A stretch of 64,000 bases of DNA. Origin: Armatimonas sp043757465 (GTDB lineage Bacteria; Armatimonadota; Armatimonadia; Armatimonadales; Armatimonadaceae). Positions 8,195 through 15,249 of the stretch are shown piece after piece (the first letter of the stretch is position 1; every line of letters begins with the position of its first letter). A program made the position numbers and the translations under genes. The stretch covers positions 1-64,000 of the forward strand of contig NZ_JAYVPL010000158.1 in assembly GCF_043757465.1 (NCBI RefSeq), in the 5' to 3' direction. The notes below the pieces were generated by a model that was not told where the DNA came from, searched no databases, and saw only the letters and a list, made by a program, of their open reading frames with translations.

Positions 8195-9073
8195 TTAGAA
8201 CGCCGCGTTGAGCTGCCGTCCGTTATCCGCACAAACACCCGTTGCGGCGGAACAGCCCGTGAGCTCGTCAGTGAACTTCTGATCCACGTTGGTTAAAGTG
8301 CCTGCCGCAACTCCCGCAATCACATCGGCTCCGAACTCCTTGAACGTGATGGCAGTCTTCTTCTTGAACTTCGCATGGCCATCACAGTAGAGCAGGTTCG
8401 CGCCGCCCGTGCTACCGCCCGCATGCTGCACATCGTAGAAGGGGTGATTGAACTGGTAGTAGCGATTGGTCTGCCCTGTCACAAGGCAGGGACGCACCTG
8501 GCCAACACGGGTCTTGAACTTGTACTCCTGAGCGAAGATAATGTCCGCAGGAGCATCAATAGCGGCGATGGATTTGGTCGAAACGATCCCATTAAGGAAG
8601 TAGCTACCATTGCCGCCACCTGCCACATTGGTCTCCGCATAGGCGCTGCCCGCGCTGAAGCTGGAACGTGGGGTTGTGTTGGGGCAGAGGTAGACCTGAA
8701 GGTTCTTGATATAGGGCTGGATATCACGCTGCCAGTTGCGGACGACAGTCGAACCAACAGGAATCTCAGGAGTCATAAAACCCAGAGGGTTAGTGGTTCC
8801 AGCGGCGTTGGTCAGTCCTGCATCGCCCTGGTTATTATGTGGAGCACCAATATGGTTGCCGGGCAGGACTTCATCATAATCCTGGGTGTACATCATGAGG
8901 CCAACGCCGATCTGCTTCGCGTTGGAGAGGCAGGCGGTCTGTCGGGCCTTTTCACGGGCCTGTGCGAAGACGGGAAAGAGAATCGCGGCGAGAATCGCGA
9001 TAATGGCGATGACAACTAATAGCTCAATTAACGTAAAGCCCACTGTACGGGAGAAACCACGTTGGTTTTTCAA
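8195..9073 (-). CDS. Type IV prepilin-like protein with H-X9-DG C-terminal domain
   Basis: Exported pilin-like protein of 292 residues. The leader MKNQRGFSRTVG is followed by the prepilin peptidase site G/FTLIELLVVIAIIAILAAIL with Glu at position 5 of the mature chain, so it is cleaved and N-methylated. FPVFAQAREKARQTACLSN and the tail motif GANLLYCDGHAKFKKK mark the large DUF1559-like pseudopilin family that is highly expanded in Planctomycetes and Armatimonadota. The start is TTG 9071-9073, with GGAGG 10 nt upstream. A strong promoter lies in front. The role is probably in cell-surface structures or type II-like secretion and is not specifically known. Confidence 0.92.
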   Translation of the reverse strand: MKNQRGFSRTVGFTLIELLVVIAIIAILAAILFPVFAQAREKARQTACLSNAKQIGVGLMMYTQDYDEVLPGNHIGAPHNNQGDAGLTNAAGTTNPLGFMTPEIPVGSTVVRNWQRDIQPYIKNLQVYLCPNTTPRSSFSAGSAYAETNVAGGGNGSYFLNGIVSTKSIAAIDAPADIIFAQEYKFKTRVGQVRPCLVTGQTNRYYQFNHPFYDVQHAGGSTGGANLLYCDGHAKFKKKTAITFKEFGADVIAGVAAGTLTNVDQKFTDELTGCSAATGVCADNGRQLNAAF

Positions 9074-9106
9074 TAGAGTTCAGCCTCCAAAACAAAGATA
9101 AACCCG

Positions 9107-9135
9107 ATTATACAACAGATGACTCTGTTAGTCAA
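9107..9135 (-). promoter_or_regulatory. Sigma-70-type promoter for the prepilin gene
   Basis: Read on the minus strand: TTGACT (9135-9130), 17-bp spacer, TATAAT (9112-9107). It is followed by a 33-nt leader containing the GGAGG ribosome-binding site. Confidence 0.8.
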
Positions 9136-9155
9136 CCGGTTTATTTTTTAATGTC

Positions 9156-9980
9156 TTAGGCTCGAACCACAATGCCATCGTAGGCGACGGCGATTCCGTG
9201 CGGCAGAAATGCCTCGACCAACTCCTCGTGCATCAGGCCGCCGTTGTGTGAAAAGTGCGTGGCGATAAGCTTGGTCTTAGCCGTTACCGCTTCACAGTCG
9301 CGCAGGGCCTGCGCCATCTGGACGACGCCGTCCACGCCCATGTGGCCCTTGTTGCTGCTCTTTGCCCCGCCGTAGGTACAGTCAAAGACCGCGATATCCA
9401 GTGCCGCCCCCTCCGCTAGCGCCACCAGCGTCGCCTCGGGGTAGAGTCCGGAGTCGTGGCCGTAGAAGAGTGACTTGCCATTGCTGCGGGTGATGCGCAG
9501 GACAAACGCGCCTGGTGCATGGTCCGCGGGCAGCGGCAGGATCATATCACCCATCGGCGTAGTGACCGGAACCAGTGCCTCCAGCGCCGGGCGCAGATCC
9601 AGATTCGCCTTTGTGGGGTTGGGGAAAACCGAGTGCAGCATCTCCATCACCTGCGCATTGCCAAAGACCGCGATCGGCTGCGCGGGCGGTGTGTTGGTGA
9701 ATGGTCCGGAGGCCCACTCCAGCTCGGTAGGGACAATATGATCCGAGTGCTGGTGGGTGAAGACAATCGCACGCACCTGAGTCAGATCACGCCCGGTACG
9801 TAGCATCTGCATCACAGTGTCGGCGGAAAAGTCAATCTTGAGGTCATTGCCCACCAGTGCCCCCGAGCGTGCGCGGAGATTGGGGCCACCTCGGCGACGG
9901 GCTTCCTGGCAAGCGGGGCAGCGGCAAAACGGAGCGGGCCAGCCCTCGGCGGCGGCGGTTCCAAAAATAGTCAGTTCCAT
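9156..9980 (-). CDS. MBL-fold metallo-hydrolase, PhnP-like
   Basis: Metal-dependent hydrolase of 274 residues. FTHQHSDHI supplies His76, His78, Asp80 and His81 of the di-metal site. FYGHDSGLYPEA and a late THFSHNGG supply further ligands. The N-terminal CRCPACQEARR (Cys19, Cys21, Cys24) is the zinc-knuckle-like signature of PhnP-type cyclic phosphodiesterases and of PqqB relatives. Cleavage of cyclic phosphodiesters is the likely activity, but no phosphonate genes are adjacent, so the physiological substrate is open. The start ATG 9980 lies 6 nt behind a TACAAT box with an upstream TGC (extended -10), so the transcript is probably leaderless. Confidence 0.82.
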   Translation of the reverse strand: MELTIFGTAAAEGWPAPFCRCPACQEARRRGGPNLRARSGALVGNDLKIDFSADTVMQMLRTGRDLTQVRAIVFTHQHSDHIVPTELEWASGPFTNTPPAQPIAVFGNAQVMEMLHSVFPNPTKANLDLRPALEALVPVTTPMGDMILPLPADHAPGAFVLRITRSNGKSLFYGHDSGLYPEATLVALAEGAALDIAVFDCTYGGAKSSNKGHMGVDGVVQMAQALRDCEAVTAKTKLIATHFSHNGGLMHEELVEAFLPHGIAVAYDGIVVRA

Positions 9981-10000
9981 AGAGAAATTGTAGCAGACTT

Positions 10001-10738
10001 TTAGACCGGAGCTCGTCGGAAGAGCAGCTTGTCACCGTGTTTCTGCCTCGGGAAGCCAACCGAATCAAACACCTCACAAAGTACATTACGAGCCGCTACA
10101 CTGTGTGGTTTGATGAGAGCCACCTGAATTGCTTTGAGCCAGGTAGCAGACTGGGCAAATACAAGTTCCTCCGCCCCCATAATATCCACTTTAAGGAAAT
10201 CAACTCGCTCTACGGCAAACTGCTCCAGAAGCTCAGGCATCGTCCAGCCACGAATGCTCTCACTACCCGCCTTCTCGTGCATCTGATAGGCCCAGGAGCA
10301 GTCCTCCCGGTTCGCAATTGACAGAGTGACGGGGAGTGGCCAGAGTGCTCCGGCAATCAGGGTAATATTGGGGTACGGCGCAACATTTTCACAGGCGATT
10401 TGATAGTTTTCCGGAGCGGGTTCTAGTGCAATAATTTGTGCTTCGGGATAGAGATTGGCATAGAGCACGGCTGCATAACCAACATTTGCTCCCACATCAA
10501 AAATCAGCTGAGGTGCCTCAGACAGAGTAACCACGTTGTGCTTTTCAAATAAAACCTCAACGAGTGCAAGACGATCCACTCGGTTCGCACGACAGAGAAC
10601 CGGATGCTTAAGCCCTGGAATTGTCAGGGATAACATTCCCTGACCCTTACGTTCTGCAAGCTGCAGTTGTAGACCTTGATACCAGCCCATCCCTCGGCAG
10701 TAGCGATAAAATGTTTGAAGTCCTTCTAAAATGGCCAT
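10001..10738 (-). CDS. FkbM family methyltransferase
   Basis: SAM-dependent methyltransferase of 245 residues with a class I fold. LIFDVGANVGYAAVLYANLYP forms the SAM loop, IIALEPAPENYQIACENV carries the ribose-binding acid, and VDFLKVDIMGAEELVF matches the FkbM motif IV. The family methylates hydroxyls of sugars or antibiotics, often in surface polysaccharide clusters. The usual Glu of KIDIEGAE is Met here, which may affect catalysis. The gene ends 20 bp upstream of the phnP-like gene's start. Its own upstream side is the inverted-repeat element at 10776-11285, so its native promoter or partner genes may have been displaced. Confidence 0.82.
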   Translation of the reverse strand: MAILEGLQTFYRYCRGMGWYQGLQLQLAERKGQGMLSLTIPGLKHPVLCRANRVDRLALVEVLFEKHNVVTLSEAPQLIFDVGANVGYAAVLYANLYPEAQIIALEPAPENYQIACENVAPYPNITLIAGALWPLPVTLSIANREDCSWAYQMHEKAGSESIRGWTMPELLEQFAVERVDFLKVDIMGAEELVFAQSATWLKAIQVALIKPHSVAARNVLCEVFDSVGFPRQKHGDKLLFRRAPV

Positions 10739-10772
10739 TGAGGGAAGTTGCTAGCATAAACTATGCCGTCTA

Positions 10773-11204
10773 CTACCCAGGGGAACCGTTTTTGTTTTTA
10801 GGAGACAAGAATTGCCAGTCCTTGGCCCCAAAGATTTTGACGAAGGATTTCATCAAGGTAATGCGTTCATCAGAGTTGGTATTACCCTTACCTTGCTTCT
10901 CTAAACTGAACCAAGTCAGAGGGAATCCGATGTAGCCCTCGACTATGCAGAGCATGAGAATATTGAGGTGTACAATGCCCCATTTCCAGTTCGTTCGATC
11001 CATTGCCAGATTCCATGAAGGCAGAACGTTGCATAATCGGGCTAGCATTCTTGCCAGGCTTTCTTCATCTGGCTCAAAGAATCTGATAAATCGTTGGAGC
11101 CGTTTTATAATAGTCCTATAAAATCGGACAGTCAAAGGGGCTCTTTTAACAATACCTTCGCCAAAAGGGCAGGCATCGGTGATGGGCAGAAGGTAGAATT
11201 CCAA
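10773..11204 (-). pseudogene. IS4-family transposase fragment
   Basis: A 143-codon frame whose part MDRTNWKWGIVHLNILML holds the first catalytic Asp region of IS4-type DDE transposases (usual form DRTNWKFG...NILML). GFPLTWFSLEKQGKGNTNSDERI follows, a family hallmark. It ends with DWQFLSPKNKNGSPG, which is simply the left inverted repeat translated. The second Asp and the Glu of the triad are absent, as is most of a normal 350-450 residue protein, so no active enzyme can be made. Confidence 0.75.
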
Positions 11205-11285
11205 CTTATCGGAAGATGGCTGCCTGGAATCCTAAAAATCTACTGGCAATTCTTGCCTCCTGAAAACAAATGCGGTTCCCCTGGG
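10776..11285. mobile_element. MITE-like element with 43-bp inverted repeats and an IS4-type transposase fragment
   Basis: The ends 10776-10818 and 11243-11285 are inverted copies that match at 39 of 43 positions, both starting CCCAGGGGAACCG from the outside. The interior is AT-richer than the flanks and codes on the minus strand for part of an IS4-family transposase. At 510 bp it is too short for an intact IS, so it is a deletion derivative that could only move with help in trans. No clear target duplication is visible: flanks read CTACTA on the left and GTACCC on the right. Confidence 0.75.
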
Positions 11286-11328
11286 GTACCCTCTGGGCGT
11301 TGCGGCAAAGGGAACTTCTCTGAGTAGC

Positions 11329-12078
11329 TCACGGGAGGCGGTAGTGCTTGCCGGTGTGGGCGACCATCAACTTGCTGGTCTTCTGGCTCCAGCCAATGTA
11401 AAGCACGGACGATGGAGTCGGGGGGGCGTGCCAGCCATCAGGGAGGCTCTCCGGCAGGGCGGCAACGGTGCGTAGCTGCCCGCCTTTCGTGTCGCTGACC
11501 CAGACTTCTAGCAATCGGTGTGGTGGGAAGCGCTCGGCCAGCCCGGGGGCAATCCGGCGCAGCAGGGCAATTCCCGGGCGCTCGTAGCGACTGGTAAAGT
11601 ACCAGGCAATCTGCTGACTGTCCGGCGAGAGCACCGCGTCTTCGAGGGTTTGAACTGTCTTGGGGAGAAGCAATGTCGTGGACTGACTCGGCGACAGGTG
11701 CTCCCCGATTCCGGTGCTGCTCAGCGTGATTTTACCGTCGCGGGGCCGAGGGCTGGGGAAGCTGATCTCCGCAACCACTGCCCGAAAGTCCGACGTGATG
11801 CCCAGCAGACGACCGATTGGTTTATGAAAGTGTGTGGCAACATTCTCTGGGGGGCGTGTGAGCCGAAGCACGCCGTCGGCTTCTCGCTGGAGTGTGCGCT
11901 CTGAGTTATCCGGGAGCGGGTAGGTATCGCTGGAGTAGAGCCAGGGAGCGTCTGTTTCACACTGCACCAAATCTCCCGGAATCCGCGCGACCTCATGATC
12001 GGTACGCAGAGCGAGCGCACTGGCGATTAAGGCCAGAAGACTCACGAGCACGAGAAAGCGACGGTTACGGCGCAACAT
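11329..12078 (-). CDS. Membrane-anchored or exported protein, WD40/TolB-like
   Basis: A 249-residue protein with an N-terminal hydrophobic segment (RRNRRFLVLVSLLALIASALAL) that acts as signal or anchor. The remainder has loosely repeated beta elements such as DAVLSPDSQQIAWYF, LLEVWVSDTKGGQLRTV and SSVLYIGWSQKTSKLMV. These resemble PD40/WD40-like blades of TolB-type propellers, though too few for a full propeller. No catalytic motif is seen. ATG 12078 is only 5 nt from a TAAAAT box that belongs to a palindrome shared with the divergent glycosidase gene, so the two are likely controlled together. Its 3' end touches the mobile element. Confidence 0.65.
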   Translation of the reverse strand: MLRRNRRFLVLVSLLALIASALALRTDHEVARIPGDLVQCETDAPWLYSSDTYPLPDNSERTLQREADGVLRLTRPPENVATHFHKPIGRLLGITSDFRAVVAEISFPSPRPRDGKITLSSTGIGEHLSPSQSTTLLLPKTVQTLEDAVLSPDSQQIAWYFTSRYERPGIALLRRIAPGLAERFPPHRLLEVWVSDTKGGQLRTVAALPESLPDGWHAPPTPSSVLYIGWSQKTSKLMVAHTGKHYRLP

Positions 12079-12083
12079 GGTCT

Positions 12084-12099
12084 ATTTTACCGGTAAAAT
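12084..12099. promoter_or_regulatory. 16-bp perfect palindrome formed by two divergent -10 boxes
   Basis: ATTTTACCGGTAAAAT is a perfect inverted repeat in the 29-bp gap between two divergent starts. Each arm reads TAAAAT outward: 5 nt before ATG 12078 on the minus strand and 8 nt before GTG 12108 on the plus strand. Its central CG and symmetry also fit a LacI-type operator, so it could be promoter, operator or both. Confidence 0.6.
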
Positions 12100-12107
12100 G
12101 ACAAGAT

Positions 12108-14819
12108 GTGGATCGTCGAAGTTTTCTGCAGACAACGGCCCTGGGAGTGTGGGCAATGAGTGAGCCGGACGAGGCGCTGGCAAGTGGCTGGGAGCTACGC
12201 CGCGACGGTGCGAAAGAGTGGCGAGCCGCCACCGTCCCCGGCTGCTGGGAGCGCGACGGCATCCCCGGTGCGCTCTGTGGCCCGGTCTGGTACCGAACTA
12301 AATCCCCCTTCGCGAAGCCGGAGGGGGTGGCGCGGAGCGGCGGGGGAGGTAGCGTGAAGGGGGAGAGGCTGTTCTGGGAGCTGGATGCCGTCTCCTACCA
12401 CTGCGAGGGCTTCGCCGATGGGGTGAAGATCGGGGAGCACACAGGGCTTTGGGATGCGTTTGCCTGGGAGCTTCCCGTGAACGCAAGAGAGCTGACTCTC
12501 AAAGTGGAGAAGCCCGGCAGCGAGCGCTTTCCCGTCAAACAAACTCTTGCTGGGTTTCTGCCCTACGTTTGGGGAACCTGGGGCGGCCCGTGGCAAGCTG
12601 TCCGAGTGCGCACTACCGGCCCCGTTCGGATCACCTCCGTGTTTGCAAGAGGAGCAGCGGACGGACGACTACATGGCGATGTGGAGCTGAATGTGGCTTC
12701 GGGAGCGGAGGTTGTGCTGGAGCTGCGGCTGAGCACAGACGACGGCGCGGTGGTTGCGGGTCGTCAGATGGGCGTTCCACAATCGGGGAAAGCCTCGTTT
12801 GATCTGCAGGTTGCCCGGCCAGAACTCTGGAACCCGGAGACACCGCACTGCTACACACTCACGCTCACTGCCTTAGTGAGCGGCGTGCTCTCGGATCAGC
12901 AGGCACGAACCGTGGGCTTTCGCAAGCTTCAAGTAGAGGGCGAGCGGATTCTTCTCAACGACCAGCCAATCTACTTCCGCGCACCCCTCTCCTGGGGCTG
13001 GTACGAGAGCACGATGGCCCCGAACCCATCGCTTTCGGTCTTTGAGCAGGAACTGAAGCGTGTCAAATCTCTGGGCTTCAATGGGATGAAGCTCTGTCTT
13101 TGGATTCCGCCGCGTGTCTACTTTGAGCTTGCCGACCGGCTGGGCATGTTGCTCTGGGTGGAACTACCGCTGTGGCTCCCCGAGAAAAGCGATTTTTTCA
13201 CCAAGCAAACCCCACAGGAGTACGCACGCATCATTCGGCAGATTGGCGATCATCCGTCTATTCTTCTCTGGACACTGGGCTGTGAGATTGGGGAGGGCAT
13301 GGACGCGAGTTTTCTAGGCAAGCTCTACGCGGAGCTGAAAAAACAGACCGGCTCGCCGCTGATTAGAGATAATTCGGGCTCGGCGGAGTGCTACGGTGGC
13401 CCGCTTCCCGAGCACGCCGACTACGGGGACTTTCATCTCTACTGTGATCTGCCCTTCGCCCGCCCGACGTTTGACGCCTTCGCCCCGCGCTGGCGCGAGC
13501 GCCAGCCCTTTCTCTTTGGCGAGTTCAACGACCAGGACGCGCTCCGGGATCTGCCCGCAATTCTCAAACGCCAGAAAACCCCGCCGTGGTGGACACTCGC
13601 CGACCCACAGACGAACCCGAAGGGCGTGCGCTGGGAGGTCGGTGTTACGGAACAACTAAAAACGCTGGAGGGGAGTGGCCTACTCCCGCGACTCGCGGAG
13701 CTAAAAGCATCGAGTGCGAAGCAAGCACTTCTTGCGCGCAAGCACACCCTGGAACTCACCCGCTCCTACCCGTTTACATCGGGCTATGTTGTCACCGGCC
13801 TCACCGACACGCCCATCTCCACCGCCGGACTCTTCGATGATCTTGGGGCGCTACGCTACGACCCGTCTGCGTTTAACGCCGACACGGTGCTCTTTATCGA
13901 GCCGGATCGGCGGCGCACCTGGACGGCAGGCGGGGATCGGCCTTCGTGGCTAGACCGCTGGGGCGTGAAGGAGGGGGAAAGTGTTCGCCGCCATGTGGGC
14001 ATCTCGCATTTTGGCAAGCATCTCGGCCCCGGTGCGCTGCTGCGCTGGAGCGTTAGCACGGGCCAGAGCGGTGAGCTCGCTCTGGGGCCACTGGAACCCG
14101 GCGAGGTGAAAGAACTCGGACTGATCGAGTTTATTGCTCCTGCACAACCGCAGAAGCTCACGCTCTCGGTGGAGCTCACGGCAGCGGGGAAGACACTCTC
14201 CAAAAACTCCTGGCCGCTCTGGGTATTTGTGGCACCCCGCACAGGGGGCGCTGTCAGCCTCTACGACCCAGCGAACTTGCTAGCAGGGTTTGAGGAGGCA
14301 ACGGGCTGGAAGATGATTGCACTTACCCAGGGGCCACTGGGATTAGGAGGGCCAGGAGTCATCATCGCCACGGCCTGGAGCCCGGAGCTACTGGCCTTTA
14401 CACGCAACGGCGGGCGGGTGCTCTACCTTCAGCCCTCCGCCTTTGGGGGACTGCCCGCTGCCGAGCTGCCGTTCTTTCGGGAAGCCATGCGGCTCTTCGA
14501 GGATCACCCGAGCTGGGGAAACTTCCCCCATGAGAAGTCCACAGACTTCCTTCTTTACGGCCTCGCCAGCGACTGCGCTTTCGAGCCTGAGGCCATGCAG
14601 CAAGTTCTCGGAGTACCTCTCACGCCCATTCTAACCCGTGTAGATGCGCGTAGCTCGCTACTCCATGCCTATGTGTGTGAGGCGCAGGTCGGAGCGGGAA
14701 GGCTTCTGCTCACGACTCTGCGCCCCTACGGTGGTTTGGGGGATCAGCCCTCAGGCCTGAAGCGTGCGATTTGCGGGGTAGGTCTATTACACGCCTGGCT
14801 AGAGTGGCTGATCCGGTGA
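12108..14819 (+). CDS. Exported glycoside hydrolase family 2 protein
   Basis: A 903-residue GH2-type enzyme (beta-galactosidase, -glucuronidase or -mannosidase group). It starts at GTG 12108 with a Tat-like leader MDRRSFLQTTALGVW. A jelly-roll domain (about 25-180), an Ig-like domain (about 185-285) and a TIM barrel follow. The barrel has LLWTLGCEIGEG with acid/base Glu393 and FLFGEFNDQDA with nucleophile Glu472. The C-terminal 300 residues are beta-rich and unassigned. Residues about 66-87 (SPFAKPEGVARSGGGGSVKG) are a translated copy of the GC-rich hairpin repeat inserted in frame into the jelly-roll. Substrate unknown. It shares the divergent promoter region with the 11329-12078 gene. Confidence 0.85.
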   Translation: MDRRSFLQTTALGVWAMSEPDEALASGWELRRDGAKEWRAATVPGCWERDGIPGALCGPVWYRTKSPFAKPEGVARSGGGGSVKGERLFWELDAVSYHCEGFADGVKIGEHTGLWDAFAWELPVNARELTLKVEKPGSERFPVKQTLAGFLPYVWGTWGGPWQAVRVRTTGPVRITSVFARGAADGRLHGDVELNVASGAEVVLELRLSTDDGAVVAGRQMGVPQSGKASFDLQVARPELWNPETPHCYTLTLTALVSGVLSDQQARTVGFRKLQVEGERILLNDQPIYFRAPLSWGWYESTMAPNPSLSVFEQELKRVKSLGFNGMKLCLWIPPRVYFELADRLGMLLWVELPLWLPEKSDFFTKQTPQEYARIIRQIGDHPSILLWTLGCEIGEGMDASFLGKLYAELKKQTGSPLIRDNSGSAECYGGPLPEHADYGDFHLYCDLPFARPTFDAFAPRWRERQPFLFGEFNDQDALRDLPAILKRQKTPPWWTLADPQTNPKGVRWEVGVTEQLKTLEGSGLLPRLAELKASSAKQALLARKHTLELTRSYPFTSGYVVTGLTDTPISTAGLFDDLGALRYDPSAFNADTVLFIEPDRRRTWTAGGDRPSWLDRWGVKEGESVRRHVGISHFGKHLGPGALLRWSVSTGQSGELALGPLEPGEVKELGLIEFIAPAQPQKLTLSVELTAAGKTLSKNSWPLWVFVAPRTGGAVSLYDPANLLAGFEEATGWKMIALTQGPLGLGGPGVIIATAWSPELLAFTRNGGRVLYLQPSAFGGLPAAELPFFREAMRLFEDHPSWGNFPHEKSTDFLLYGLASDCAFEPEAMQQVLGVPLTPILTRVDARSSLLHAYVCEAQVGAGRLLLTTLRPYGGLGDQPSGLKRAICGVGLLHAWLEWLIR
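12304..12350. repeat. GC-rich hairpin repeat, copy B, inside a coding region
   Basis: CCCCCTTCGC, then CCGGAGGGGG, then GGCGCGGAGCGGCGGGGGAGGT. The outer blocks match copy A (20-86) closely. It sits in frame within the GH2 gene and translates as SPFAKPEGVARSGGGG. Confidence 0.6.
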
Positions 14820-14823
14820 CGGG

Positions 14824-15111
14824 TTACATTTTTTTCTTGTCGCCCGACATTTTGTTCCCGCTAGACATCTTTGCCTTCATTGCCGCGTGCATCTTTTTAC
14901 ATGCCGTACACTCGGTGGGCTTACCCACTTTTTTGGTTAGCTTGGCACACTCGGCGCACTGCATCTTGCCGGCCATCTTGTCCATCTTGCCGGTCATTTT
15001 CTTCTCGCCGCCCATTTTATCCATCTTGCCCATCTTGTCTTGAGCAAAGCCAGGGGTCAGCATCGTTCCCGCGATCAAGGCCGCAGTGGCCAGGGTGAGT
15101 AGTTGTTTCAT
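14824..15111 (-). CDS. Small exported Met/Lys-rich protein with CxxC pairs
   Basis: A 95-residue protein whose signal peptide MKQLLTLATAALIAGTMLTPGFA is cleaved before QDKMGK. The mature part has about ten Met-Lys repeats of the type KMDKM/KMGGEKKMTG. In the middle lie CAECAKLTKKV and CTACKKMHAAM, two CxxC pairs 17 residues apart. Met runs plus paired Cys and one His suggest binding of copper or another soft metal outside the cytoplasm; this is inference. ATG 15111 is chosen over an earlier in-frame start because it begins the signal peptide. AGGAG lies 12-17 nt upstream. It is convergent with the GH2 gene, 4 bp apart. Confidence 0.7.
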   Translation of the reverse strand: MKQLLTLATAALIAGTMLTPGFAQDKMGKMDKMGGEKKMTGKMDKMAGKMQCAECAKLTKKVGKPTECTACKKMHAAMKAKMSSGNKMSGDKKKM

Positions 15112-15213
15112 CGTTGTTTCTTGTCTCCTAAAGAGTTCGGGGATATCCCGTCTGCTCAATCAACAACTGAGGGCAACAAAAAGTTCAATGACGCAAAAAT
15201 CGCCCTGTATGAG

Positions 15214-15234
15214 TCGCCCCGTTCATCGGGGCGA
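15214..15234 (-). terminator. Hairpin downstream of the decarboxylase gene
   Basis: TCGCCCCG, loop TTCAT, CGGGGCGA: a perfect 8-bp stem 16 bp after the decarboxylase stop. No T-run follows on the minus strand, so termination would be weak. The same hairpin core (CGCCCCG..TTCAT/TTTAT) recurs before two genes of the sulfur operon. Confidence 0.45.
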
Positions 15235-15249
15235 TAGATCGGGGCAAAT

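Noticed and set aside
5248..9073. DprA, small basic protein and prepilin as one competence locus
   Set aside because: Genes lie on different strands, the prepilin belongs to a greatly expanded family, and no comEA/comEC or pilus assembly genes are present.
11094..11327. Plus-strand frame of 77 codons inside and beyond the mobile element
   Set aside because: Its end is the right inverted repeat read outward and its start is antisense to the transposase fragment; no protein signature.
10001..11328. FkbM gene plus mobile element as a genomic island
   Set aside because: Only two features, no integrase, attachment repeats or tRNA; the composition shift is confined mostly to the mobile element.
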